Positions 53,228 through 60,694 of a stretch of 64,000 bases of DNA are shown here, piece by piece. The stretch's first letter is position 1, and every line of letters begins with the position of its first letter. Under the pieces are notes generated by a model. That model made no database searches. It was given only the letters and a program-made list of their open reading frames with translations, and was not told the DNA's origin. A program made the position numbers and the translations under genes. The stretch is from Hansschlegelia quercus (GTDB taxonomy: Bacteria; Pseudomonadota; Alphaproteobacteria; Rhizobiales; Methylopilaceae). Location of the stretch: assembly GCF_004310425.1 (NCBI RefSeq), contig NZ_SIUB01000001.1:434001-498000 (forward strand), written 5' to 3'.

Positions 53228-54241
53228 TCAGACGAGCGCGCTCGGCGCGAGCGAGTCTTCCGGAAGCTTGAGCGCCGCGCGCGCGGCCTCGACGTCCCGG
53301 GCCATCTGCGCGATCAGCGCGTCGACGCGGTCGAACTTCGCTTCCGGGCGTAGGAACGCGACGATCTCGAAGCGCAGCCGCCTGCCGTAGAGATCGCCTG
53401 CAAAGTCGAGCAGATAAGGCTCGAACAGCGGCGCGCCGTCTTCCATGAATTGCGGGCGGCGGCCGAAATTCGCGACGCCATCGACGATCTCGTCGTCGAC
53501 CAGCGCGCGGACGGCGTAGATGCCGTGCGCGAGGCGCGTCTCGGGCGCCAGCGCCACGTTCGCTGTCGGAAAGCCGAGTTCGCGACCGCGCTTGTCGCCA
53601 TGGATCACGTCGCCGGAGACGATCCAGCGGCGCCCGAGCAGGCGGTTGGCGCCCGCGACATCGCCTTCCGCCAGCCGGTCGCGGATCGCGCTGGACGAGA
53701 CCGGCGTCGCCCCCCCATAGGGCGGCGTGATCTCGACCCACATGCCGTGACGCGGGCCGGCCTCGGCAAGGAAGGCCGGCGAGCCGCGCCGGTTGCGGCC
53801 GAAATGAAAATCCCAGCCGACGACCGCGGTGTGGGCCGCGAGCCGCCGGGCCAGCACATCGGCCACGAAATCCTCGGCCTCGATCGCGGCGAGACCGGCG
53901 TCGAAGGTCAGAACGACGGTCGCATCCACGCCTGCGCGCGCGAGCATGCGGGCTTTCTCGTCCCGGTCCGTCAGGCGGAACAGCGGCCTGTCCGGCTGGA
54001 AGAAGGTGCGTGGGTGCGGCTCGAAGGTGAGCGCGACTACCGGGCGGCCGGCGGCGTGAGCGGGCTCGGCGGCCTGCTTCAGCACTGCGGCGTGGCCGCG
54101 ATGCACGCCGTCGAAATTGCCGACGACGACATGGCCGTCACGGAGATCGGCGGGAAGCTCTGCGGGATCGATGAGAAGCAATGTCTGCCGCCGGGATCGG
54201 TACGCGGCGCCGAGATGGCCCGCGAGCAGTGCGGGCGTCAA
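53228..54241 (-). CDS. ribF: Bifunctional riboflavin kinase / FAD synthetase
   Basis: Converts riboflavin to FMN and FMN to FAD. It has 337 residues from TTG 54241; a second TTG at 54181 would give about 317 and a more usual N-terminus. The FAD synthetase (nucleotidyltransferase) domain has VVVGNFDGVHRGHAAVL (HxGH-like), VVALTFEPHPRTFF and SSSAIRDRLAEGDVAGANRLLGR. The riboflavin kinase domain has GDKRGRELGFPTANVAL and GVANFGRRPQF with the conserved Asn-Phe-Gly, and DFAGDLYGRRLRFEIVAFLRPEAKF. An isolated gene on the minus strand; a BIME-like repeat lies upstream. Confidence 0.95.
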   Translation of the reverse strand: MTPALLAGHLGAAYRSRRQTLLLIDPAELPADLRDGHVVVGNFDGVHRGHAAVLKQAAEPAHAAGRPVVALTFEPHPRTFFQPDRPLFRLTDRDEKARMLARAGVDATVVLTFDAGLAAIEAEDFVADVLARRLAAHTAVVGWDFHFGRNRRGSPAFLAEAGPRHGMWVEITPPYGGATPVSSSAIRDRLAEGDVAGANRLLGRRWIVSGDVIHGDKRGRELGFPTANVALAPETRLAHGIYAVRALVDDEIVDGVANFGRRPQFMEDGAPLFEPYLLDFAGDLYGRRLRFEIVAFLRPEAKFDRVDALIAQMARDVEAARAALKLPEDSLAPSALV

Positions 54242-54266
54242 GGCTCAGGCCACGGCTGCTCCCTGC

Positions 54267-54373
54267 GTGCTTAGAGACGCCGCCTTGCGGGCGGCTCCTC
54301 AGCATGAGGAACGCGTGCGTTTCTCTAACGGTCCTCATGCGGAGAAGAGCCGCAGGCCCGTCTCGAAGCACGC
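54267..54373. repeat. Inverted pair of REP units (BIME-like) between maoC-type gene and ribF
   Basis: Two related units face each other. The first is 54267-54310 (CGTGCTTAGAGACGCCGCCT...CTCAGCATGAGG) and the second is 54334-54373 (CCTCATGCGGAGAAGAGCCG...TCTCGAAGCACG). Their outer ends (CGTGCTT-GAGACG / CGTCTCGAAGCACG) and inner ends (CATGAGG / CCTCATG) are complementary, giving a long imperfect cruciform around a 23-base centre. The sequence resembles REP elements common in Hyphomicrobiales genomes. Confidence 0.8.
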
Positions 54374-54392
54374 AGCACGACGCCGCTCTCCT

Positions 54393-54881
54393 TTACGCCA
54401 GTTCGGCGTCGATCTCGTCGCGGCTCGGCACCATCACCTGCGCCTCGCCGTCGAGCACCACCTTGTCGCCCACCGAGCAGGTGCAGAAGAAGGTCGCGCG
54501 CTGGCGGCCGGGATCGAGCGAGGTGATCTCGACCTGAGCCACAACCACGTCGCCGAGCCGGACCGGCGCTCGGAATTTGATGGTCTGCGACAGATACACG
54601 GCGCCCGGCCCCGGAAGCCGCGTGCCGAGCACGGCCGAGATCAGGCTCGCGGTGTAGAGCCCGTGTGCGATGCGGCCGCCGAAGCGCGTGTTCGCGGCGT
54701 AGGCCTCGGAAAGATGGATCGGGTTGGTGTCGCCCGTCAGCAGCGCAAAGTTCCTCACGCCCTCTTCCGAGACCTCGTGGCGGATCTCGGCGGACTGCCC
54801 GACTTCGAGATCCTCGAAGGCGGTCTGGGGCGCGGTCGCCTTGTCGTCGTCCAGCGGCTGGAGCGCGGCGGTCATCGGCAT
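54393..54881 (-). CDS. MaoC-family (R)-enoyl-CoA hydratase-like protein
   Basis: Hotdog-fold protein of 162 residues (ATG at 54881 or 54875). The hydratase-2 motif is visible as FALLTGDTNPIHLSEAYAANTRFGGRIAHGLYTASLISAVLG, with Asp and His of the catalytic pair, then GAVYLSQTIKFRAPVRLGDVVVAQVEI. It probably hydrates enoyl-CoA, as in polyhydroxyalkanoate or fatty-acid metabolism, or has a related acyl substrate. Divergent from the cheY gene. Upstream extension to 54992 is not family-like. Confidence 0.88.
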   Translation of the reverse strand: MPMTAALQPLDDDKATAPQTAFEDLEVGQSAEIRHEVSEEGVRNFALLTGDTNPIHLSEAYAANTRFGGRIAHGLYTASLISAVLGTRLPGPGAVYLSQTIKFRAPVRLGDVVVAQVEITSLDPGRQRATFFCTCSVGDKVVLDGEAQVMVPSRDEIDAELA

Positions 54882-55100
54882 GCGGTCTTTTCGGGCCGTT
54901 TCAGGACGCCGGCACTCTGGGGGCGTCCTTGTTGCAGCGCAACGCGCCTTTTGTCGGACGAAAACCGCCTCTGCTCGGCAACGGAATCGCAACCATGTGG
55001 CGGTAAGGTCTCGATCAAAGGGCCGTCAAACCCCTTGCAACCAGCGAGCGCGCGCCTTCACGGCGGCCTCGCGCCATGACCGACTTTGGAGCCTTGGACG

Positions 55101-55484
55101 ATGGCCCTGAACACCGCGATGCCCGTCCTGATCGTGGACGACTACAGCACGATGCTGCGTATCATCCGCAACCTGCTGAAGCAGATCGGCTTCGAGGATG
55201 TGGACGAGGCCAGCGACGGCTCGCAGGCGCTCGGCAAGATGCGCGAGAAGAGCTACGGCCTCGTCATTTCCGACTGGAACATGGAGCCGATGACCGGCAT
55301 CGAGCTGCTGCGCGAAGTGCGCGGCGACGAGGCGCTGCAGCGCACGCCCTTCATCATGGTGACGGCAGAATCCAAGACCGAGAACGTCATCCTCGCCAAG
55401 AAGGCGGGCGTGAACAACTACATCGTCAAGCCGTTCAACGCGGCGACCCTGAAGACGAAAATCGAATCGGTGTTCGGGGCATGA
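55101..55484 (+). CDS. cheY: CheY-type single-domain response regulator
   Basis: A 127-residue receiver with no output domain, acting on the flagellar motor when phosphorylated. Acidic pocket Asp13-Asp14 (LIVDDYSTM), phospho-acceptor Asp58 (VISDWNMEP), Thr88 (MVTAES) and Lys110 (IVKPF) are all present, and ISDWNMEPMTG is characteristic of CheY. ATG 55101 with GGAG 10 bases upstream is chosen. Its stop overlaps the cheZ start. No other che genes are in the window. Confidence 0.93.
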   Translation: MALNTAMPVLIVDDYSTMLRIIRNLLKQIGFEDVDEASDGSQALGKMREKSYGLVISDWNMEPMTGIELLREVRGDEALQRTPFIMVTAESKTENVILAKKAGVNNYIVKPFNAATLKTKIESVFGA

Positions 55485-56125
55485 AGAAAACCGCAAGCTC
55501 CGAAGAGGCGATGCGGCAGCCCTTCGATCGCGTCCGCGCCTATGTGGACGGCAAGGGCGAGCACACGTCGTTCACCGACGTGGTGGCTCTCGCCGAGATC
55601 ACGGCCGACTCGATGCAGGCTTTCTTCGAGTCGATCGATCGGTCGATCTACAGCGAGCTGCGCGAGATCGCGGACTACATCACCAACATGCGCAACGAGA
55701 TCACCCAGCTTCGGGCGGGCGAACTCAAGACCGACCGCATCCCGAAGGCGGGCGAGCATCTCGGCGCGATCGTGATGGCCACCGAGGAGGCCACCAACTC
55801 GATCATGGAGGCCGCCGAGGCGATGCTCGCCGCGGAAGGCGAGGACGAGGCCACCTACAAGGCGCTCGTCAACGACAAGGTCATGTCGATCTTCGAGGCC
55901 TGCTCGTTCCAGGACATCACCGGCCAGCGCATCGCCCGCGTCGTCGAGACGCTCGAGAACATCGAGAACCGGATCGGCCGCTTCGCCGCCGCCGTGCAGA
56001 CCAAGGGCGAAGCCGCAGCGGAAGAAAGCGAACGCGAGCGGCGCGCTCGTGAGCTGCTGCTCAACGGCCCACAGGCCAAGGGCGTCGCGATCGACCAGAA
56101 CGACGTGGACGCGCTGTTCTCGTAA
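55481..56125 (+). CDS. cheZ: CheY-P phosphatase CheZ
   Basis: A 214-residue, mostly helical protein. The long helical hairpin carries the active-site motif SFQDITGQRIARV, with Asp145 and Gln149 corresponding to the catalytic Asp and Gln of the family. The C-terminal tail GVAIDQNDVDALFS resembles the acidic CheY-binding peptide of CheZ. A basic/Glu-rich linker (residues about 180-200) joins them. Start overlaps the cheY stop (ATGA), supporting co-expression with its substrate. A broader chemotaxis-phosphatase label is possible. Confidence 0.9.
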   Translation: MKKTASSEEAMRQPFDRVRAYVDGKGEHTSFTDVVALAEITADSMQAFFESIDRSIYSELREIADYITNMRNEITQLRAGELKTDRIPKAGEHLGAIVMATEEATNSIMEAAEAMLAAEGEDEATYKALVNDKVMSIFEACSFQDITGQRIARVVETLENIENRIGRFAAAVQTKGEAAAEESERERRARELLLNGPQAKGVAIDQNDVDALFS

Positions 56126-56162
56126 CGCGCCTGCACGCCCCCAGCGGTCGACGCCCCGCGCC

Positions 56163-56213
56163 GATCGTGACTTGGTTCAGATCGTGTCTTGCTTCAGATC
56201 GTGTCTTGGCCTC
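56163..56213. repeat. Three tandem copies of a 17-bp repeat
   Basis: GATCGTGACTTGGTTCA (56163-56179), GATCGTGTCTTGCTTCA (56180-56196) and GATCGTGTCTTGGCCTC (56197-56213) lie in register in the gap between cheZ and the DUF2093 gene. Units 1 and 2 differ at two positions. Located 48-98 bases before the DUF2093 start, it could bear on that promoter or be a simple slippage product. Confidence 0.7.
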
Positions 56214-56260
56214 GTGCCGATCCGTCGCCTATATGGGCGAGGATCGGAGCGACCAGACCC

Positions 56261-56473
56261 ATGAACCGTTACGAGCGCCCGCCCTCGGCCGAAGAGGCGG
56301 AACTTCGCTATCTCGACGCCGACTTCCGCGTCATCCGGCCCGGCGGCTACGTCCGCTGCGCGGTCACCGGCGACCGCATCCCCCTCGACGAGCTCCGCTA
56401 CTGGAGCGTGGAGCGCCAAGAGCCCTATTCCGGGCCTGAAGCCGCGCTCGCGCGGGCGACGGGTAAGGCCTGA
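56261..56473 (+). CDS. DUF2093 family small protein
   Basis: A 70-residue soluble protein starting MNRYERPPSAEEAELRYLDA. The stretch AELRYLDADFRVIRPGGYV, CAVTGDRIPLDELRYWSVE and RQEPYSGPEAAL matches DUF2093, found almost only in alphaproteobacteria and often near xseA (not seen here). A single cysteine is present. It ends 3 bases before the convergent gshA end. Function unknown. A 17-bp tandem repeat lies upstream. Confidence 0.85.
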   Translation: MNRYERPPSAEEAELRYLDADFRVIRPGGYVRCAVTGDRIPLDELRYWSVERQEPYSGPEAALARATGKA

Positions 56474-56476
56474 AGC

Positions 56477-57847
56477 CTAGTACGCCAGCTCCTCGAACGC
56501 CGGCTCGACCGATCGACCCCACGGTCCGTTAAACTTCTCCAGCAGAGTCTCGGCGAGGCTCTTCCCCTCCTCCGCGACCCGCACGATCGGGGCGAGGTGG
56601 ATGCGCTCGTCATCCCCAAAACTGTTCTTCCGGTCGCGCGCTTCGAGACCAGCCGACGACAGCGCCAGCGCGTCGCGCGCCACATCGAGCGCGGTGCGAT
56701 TGCCAATGCGGGCGGCGAGTCCCTCGCGCGGGACCGCGTCGCGCAAGCGCTGGCGCTCCTCGGCCGACCAGCCCTTCACGAGGTCCCAGGCCGCGTCCAG
56801 GCTCGCTTGGTTGTAATAGAGCCCGACCCAGAAAGACGGCAGCGCGCAGATGCGGCTGGTCGGACCCGAATCCGCGCCGCGCATTTCGAGGAAGCGCTTG
56901 AGCCGGACTTCGGGGAAGATCGTCGACAGGTGGTTCGCCCAGTCGGAAACCGTCGCGCGCTCGCCCGGCAGCGCCTCCAGCTTACCGGCGAGCAGGTCGC
57001 GGAACGAGGCGCCCGCGACGTCGTGGTATCGGTCGCCGCGCTTCACGAAATACATCGGCACGTCGAGCGCGTAGTCGACGTAACGCTCGAAGCTCATGCC
57101 CGCCTCGAAGGCGAAGGGCAGCATGCCGGCGCGGTTGTTGTCGGTGTCGCGCCAGATCTCCGAACGCATCGACAGGAAGCCGTTGGGGCGCCCTTCGGTG
57201 AAGGGGGAGTTTGCGAAAAGCGCCGTCGCGATCGGCTGCAGGGCGAGGCCGACGCGGAGCTTCTTGACCATGTCCGCCTCGCTCGAGAAGTCGAGGTTCA
57301 CCTGCACAGTCGAGGTCCGGTACATCATGTCCAGCCCGCGCGAGCCGACCTTCGGCATGTAGCGGGTCATGATGTCGTAGCGGCCCTTGGGCATCACCGG
57401 CGTCTCCGCCAGCGTCCATTTCGGGCTCGAGCCCAGCCCGAGGAAGCCGAGGCCGAGCGGCTGGGCGATCTCGCGGACTTGGGCGAGATGAGCGTGCAGT
57501 TCCGAACAGGTCTGGTGGATCGTCTCGAGCGGCGCTCCGGAGAGCTCGAACTGACCTCCCGGCTCGAGGCTGATCGCCCCGCCTCCCGTGACGTCGTAGA
57601 GGCCGATGATCGTCTCGCCCTCCATGATCGGCTCCCAGCCGAGCAGGCCGCGCATGCCCTCCAGCAGCGCGCGGATGCCGTGCGGGCCGTCATAGGCGAC
57701 GGGCGAGTAATCCTTCAGGCGGAACGGGAATTTCTCGTGCTCGGTGCCGATGCGGAATTCGGATTCTGGGCGGCAGCCCTCGGCGATCCAGCCTACGAGT
57801 TCGTCCTTGGAGGAGATGGGCTGGGCGTCGGTCTGGTCGCGGGCCAT
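56477..57847 (-). CDS. gshA: Glutamate-cysteine ligase (plant/alphaproteobacterial type)
   Basis: First enzyme of glutathione synthesis, 456 residues, of the GCS2 type shared with plants. Visible: FRIGTEHEKFPFRL (glutamate-binding and metal region), GGAISLEPGGQFELSGAPLETIHQTC, RYDIMTRYMPKVGSRGLDMMYRTSTVQVNLDF, SPFTEGRPNGFLSMRSEIWRDTDNNR and RLKRFLEMRGADSGPTSRI. The cysteines in QTCSELH and RICALPS could be the redox pair reported in this type. ATG at 57847. Upstream lies a REP-like gap of 213 bases. It is convergent with the DUF2093 gene. Confidence 0.95.
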   Translation of the reverse strand: MARDQTDAQPISSKDELVGWIAEGCRPESEFRIGTEHEKFPFRLKDYSPVAYDGPHGIRALLEGMRGLLGWEPIMEGETIIGLYDVTGGGAISLEPGGQFELSGAPLETIHQTCSELHAHLAQVREIAQPLGLGFLGLGSSPKWTLAETPVMPKGRYDIMTRYMPKVGSRGLDMMYRTSTVQVNLDFSSEADMVKKLRVGLALQPIATALFANSPFTEGRPNGFLSMRSEIWRDTDNNRAGMLPFAFEAGMSFERYVDYALDVPMYFVKRGDRYHDVAGASFRDLLAGKLEALPGERATVSDWANHLSTIFPEVRLKRFLEMRGADSGPTSRICALPSFWVGLYYNQASLDAAWDLVKGWSAEERQRLRDAVPREGLAARIGNRTALDVARDALALSSAGLEARDRKNSFGDDERIHLAPIVRVAEEGKSLAETLLEKFNGPWGRSVEPAFEELAY

Positions 57848-57929
57848 GAAGGCTCCTGAGGGGCGCGAAGGCTGCGGACAGGTATGCGGTTGGCGGGGAG
57901 GCGTAAAGTGGGGGCGTGTTGCCCTATGC

Positions 57930-58045
57930 CGCCATCATCCCGGACGGCCGAAGGCCGAGCCGGGATGACGCGCCGGACGCGGCGCTTTTTCCTGAAGACG
58001 ATCCCGGCTCTCGCTCCGCTGGCTGAGATGACCAGCCTCGATCGG
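57930..58045. repeat. REP/BIME-like palindromic repeat between gshA and L,D-transpeptidase
   Basis: CATCATCCCGGACGGCC (57930-57947) pairs with the downstream GGCCGAGCCGGGATGACG ending near 57970. GACGATCCCGGCTCTCG (about 57998-58014) recurs exactly at about 49790-49806. GCGCTTTTTCCTGAAGACG is related to the AAAAAGCGCTCGATCC string of the ileS/lspA copy. The outer arms are inverted to one another. Confidence 0.75.
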
Positions 58046-58061
58046 AGCGACGCTCCATTCC

Positions 58062-58748
58062 TTACGACAGGATCAGCACCTGCGCCCCGACATCCGCGCG
58101 CTCGTAGAGGTCGGCGACGTCATGGTTGAACATGCGGATGCAGCCCGACGACATCGCTTTGCCGATCGAGCGCGGCTCGGTTGTGCCGTGGATCCGATAA
58201 GAGGAGTCGCGGCCGTTCTGGTAGAGGTACATCGCGCGCGCGCCGAGCGGGTTCTGGAGGCCCCCCGGCATGCCGCCGGCCCACGGGCCGTTCAGCTTGG
58301 GGTCGCGCTGGAGCATCTCGGGCGTCGGCGTCCAGGTCGGCCACTTGGCCTTGCGGGCGATCGTCGCCTTGCCCTGCCACTCGAAGCCTTCCTTGCCGAC
58401 GCCGATGCCGTAGCGCACCGCCTGCCCGCCGCGCTGCACGAAGTAGAGATGCTTCTTGTAGGTGTCGACGACGATCGTGCCCGGCCGCTCACCAGTCGGA
58501 TCTTCGACCTTGCGGCGCAGCACGGTGGATTCCAGCGAGCGCCAGGGCAGCGCAGGCAACGGGTGCTCCTCCTCCGGCTTGGCGCTGTAGATGCGGTCGT
58601 AGTCGAAACCGCTTCCGCCGTCGAACAGATCGCCCATGTCGAGGCTCGGCAGGCCGCCGGCGCAGCCGGCGAGCGCGAGCGGCATGGCGCCCAGGAGGAG
58701 TCGACGGCTTACGCCCGCGAGAGCGGCTTTGGCTTTGGCGTCCGACAT
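58062..58748 (-). CDS. L,D-transpeptidase (ErfK/YkuD) lipoprotein, copy 1
   Basis: A 228-residue YkuD-domain enzyme that could crosslink peptidoglycan or attach lipoproteins to it. The start is MSDAKAKAALAGVSRRLLLG, a twin-arginine-like RR before a hydrophobic stretch, followed by lipobox LAGC with Cys29. Catalytic region: His187 (YRIHGT) and nucleophile Cys203 in SSGCIRMFNHDV. WPTWTPTPEMLQRDP and GMPGGLQNPLGARAMYLY are typical of this subfamily. Twin of the next upstream gene (58887-59627). No N-terminal LysM domain is present. Confidence 0.92.
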   Translation of the reverse strand: MSDAKAKAALAGVSRRLLLGAMPLALAGCAGGLPSLDMGDLFDGGSGFDYDRIYSAKPEEEHPLPALPWRSLESTVLRRKVEDPTGERPGTIVVDTYKKHLYFVQRGGQAVRYGIGVGKEGFEWQGKATIARKAKWPTWTPTPEMLQRDPKLNGPWAGGMPGGLQNPLGARAMYLYQNGRDSSYRIHGTTEPRSIGKAMSSGCIRMFNHDVADLYERADVGAQVLILS

Positions 58749-58827
58749 CAGGGAAATCCGTTCTCTGGGTTCAGAAGGAGTCTCGGCCGAATCCGCGCAT
58801 TGAGCACAGATCCGGCCGACGACTGGC

Positions 58828-58878
58828 GGGCGTCCGAAGACGCCCGACGATGGACCCGCTCTCCCCCGAGGCGGGTCC
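58828..58878 (-). promoter_or_regulatory. Twin hairpins between the two L,D-transpeptidase genes
   Basis: GGGCGTC-CGAA-GACGCCC (58828-58845) is a perfect 7-bp stem with a CGAA loop. Six bases later GGACCCGC (58852-58859) pairs with GCGGGTCC (58871-58878). Both lie in the 138-base gap, starting 8 bases beyond the stop of the upstream gene on the minus strand. No T-tract follows. It is probably an intercistronic RNA structure. Confidence 0.65.
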
Positions 58879-58886
58879 GGAACGGT

Positions 58887-59627
58887 TCAGGAGCGCACGA
58901 CCACCTTGGTGCCGAGCGGCACGCGGGAATAGAGGTCGATCACGTCCTGGTTCATCATGCGGATGCAACCCGAGGATACGGCCTTGCCGATGGAATAGGG
59001 CTCGATCGTGCCGTGGATGCGGAACAGCGTGTCCTTGTTGCCCTGCCAGAGCGCCATGGAGCGCGCGCCGAGCGGGTTGTTCGGGCCGCCGGGCATACCG
59101 TCGGCATAGGGCCGGGCGTGCGGATCGCGCGCCACCATCTCTGCAGGCGGGTGCCAATCGGGCCATTCCAGCTTGCGGCGGACATAGGCCGTGCCGCTCC
59201 AGGCGAAGCCTTCCCGCCCGACGCCGACGCCGTAGCGGATCGCGGTGCCGTCGCTCTGGACGAGGTAGAGGTGACGCTCGTGCGGATCGATCACGATCGT
59301 GCCGGCGGCCTCGCCGGTCGTGTTCGGAACCGTCTGCTTCAGGAACTGCGGGTCGACCTTCTGGAGGTTGATCGAGCGGACCGGATAGGGCTCATCGGCG
59401 CTGACCTTGTCGCTGTAGCGGACCTGGTCTGACGAATCGGCCGTGAAGGTCGGACCTGACGGCACCGGCGCGGGCGCGAACGCCATCGGCGTTGCGGGCG
59501 AGGCCGTCGGGGCCGGCTGGTTGGCGGCGCAGGCCGCGAGAAGCACGGGAAGAGCGACGATCGCCACGCCGCGCGCAAATTTCTTGGCGGCTTCGCGCGC
59601 GCCGGCGGAGAACAGGCCTGTCGACAT
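58887..59627 (-). CDS. L,D-transpeptidase (ErfK/YkuD) lipoprotein, copy 2
   Basis: A 246-residue paralogue of the gene downstream. From ATG 59627 (MSTGLFSAGAREAAKKFARG) a hydrophobic segment leads to lipobox LAAC, with Cys33. A Pro/Ala-rich linker (about 34-65) precedes the YkuD domain with His205 (FRIHGTIEPYS) and Cys221 (SSGCIRMMNQDV). WPDWHPPAEMVARDP and GMPGGPNNPLGARSMALW match copy 1. The ORF can start five codons earlier. The two copies are well diverged, so the duplication is old. Confidence 0.92.
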   Translation of the reverse strand: MSTGLFSAGAREAAKKFARGVAIVALPVLLAACAANQPAPTASPATPMAFAPAPVPSGPTFTADSSDQVRYSDKVSADEPYPVRSINLQKVDPQFLKQTVPNTTGEAAGTIVIDPHERHLYLVQSDGTAIRYGVGVGREGFAWSGTAYVRRKLEWPDWHPPAEMVARDPHARPYADGMPGGPNNPLGARSMALWQGNKDTLFRIHGTIEPYSIGKAVSSGCIRMMNQDVIDLYSRVPLGTKVVVRS

Positions 59628-59858
59628 CGTTGGCGTTCGCAACCCGAATTAGAACGCCGTCGCGTGTCGACGGCTCCAGCACCGCTATACGCCGCCCGAC
59701 GGCGGCTTGTGACGCCAATTCGCAAACCTCGGCAGGGATGCCGCCCTACTGCGATATTTCGGCAACGCAACCTACGAGGGACGCGGGAGCGGTATCCAGC
59801 TGCTCCGCGGAGAAGCTTGGGCGCCTATGGTTAACAAGTGGTGCATAAGGTCGCGACG

Positions 59859-60590
59859 TCACCAGTCGCCAGCGATCGATTGCGCCACCGCGAGCGCCGC
59901 GACCGCGGCCGTGTCGGCCCGCAGGATCCGCGGCCCGAGCGACAGCCGAACGACCGACGGAACCCGCAGCAGCATCGCGCGCTCAGCATCGTCGAAGCCG
60001 CCTTCGGGACCAATCAGGACGCCGAGCGGCCGCCCCTTGAGGCTGGAGAGCGCGGCTGCCGGATCGCCCCCCTCCTCGTCGCAGAAGATCAGGGCTAAGT
60101 CCGCCGGCCAGGAGTCGATCGTTCTGGAGAGCTGTTCCGGATCGTCGATCTCCGGGATCGAGAGGATGCCGCACTGTTCGGCCGCCTCGACGACGTTGGC
60201 GCGCATGCGATCGACATTGACGCGGCTCGCCTGCGTCCGGCGGGTGATGACCGGCGACAGCCGCCCGGCCCCCATCTCGACCGCCTTCTGCACCATGTAG
60301 TCGAGCCGCGCATGCTTCAGCGGCGCGAACAGGTAGCGCAGCGTCGGCTGCGGCGTCTGCTCCCGTGTTTTCTCCTCGACGGTGAGAACGACGCGCTTCT
60401 TGGCGACCTCGCTCAGCCGCGCGCCCCATTCGCCGTCCTGCCCGTTGAACAGGAGGAGCCCGTCGCCCTCCTTCATCCGCATGACGTTGCGGACATAGTT
60501 GGCGGGCTGGTCGGCGAGCGCGATCTCTGCGCCCTCGCTGAGAGCGTCCTCAACGAACAGGCGCGTGGAGGCGAAGTCGTAGGCGGCCAT
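59859..60590 (-). CDS. rsmE: 16S rRNA m3U1498 methyltransferase RsmE
   Basis: SPOUT methyltransferase (243 residues) modifying U1498 of 16S rRNA. An N-terminal PUA-like region begins YDFASTRLFVEDALSEGAEI. The C-terminal knot has LGVLIGPEGGFDDAERAML and VVRLSLGPRILRADTAAVAALAV, the RsmE signatures. ATG at 60588-60590 is chosen. The longer frame back to 60872 overlaps the divergent ubiA region and lacks similarity. Divergent from ubiA with 104 bases between. Confidence 0.95.
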   Translation of the reverse strand: MAAYDFASTRLFVEDALSEGAEIALADQPANYVRNVMRMKEGDGLLLFNGQDGEWGARLSEVAKKRVVLTVEEKTREQTPQPTLRYLFAPLKHARLDYMVQKAVEMGAGRLSPVITRRTQASRVNVDRMRANVVEAAEQCGILSIPEIDDPEQLSRTIDSWPADLALIFCDEEGGDPAAALSSLKGRPLGVLIGPEGGFDDAERAMLLRVPSVVRLSLGPRILRADTAAVAALAVAQSIAGDW

Positions 60591-60694
60591 GCGGGCTCCG
60601 GGCGGATTTGTCGTCGCGTCATAGAACGTCCCGGGCGTTCTCCCCAAACGCCGAGCCCTTGACCCAAGCGCCGCGATGCCGTCGCTTCTCGACC

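Noticed and set aside
53450-54274. 274-codon plus-strand frame opposite ribF
   Set aside because: Antisense to a gene with complete RibF motifs. No conserved domain.
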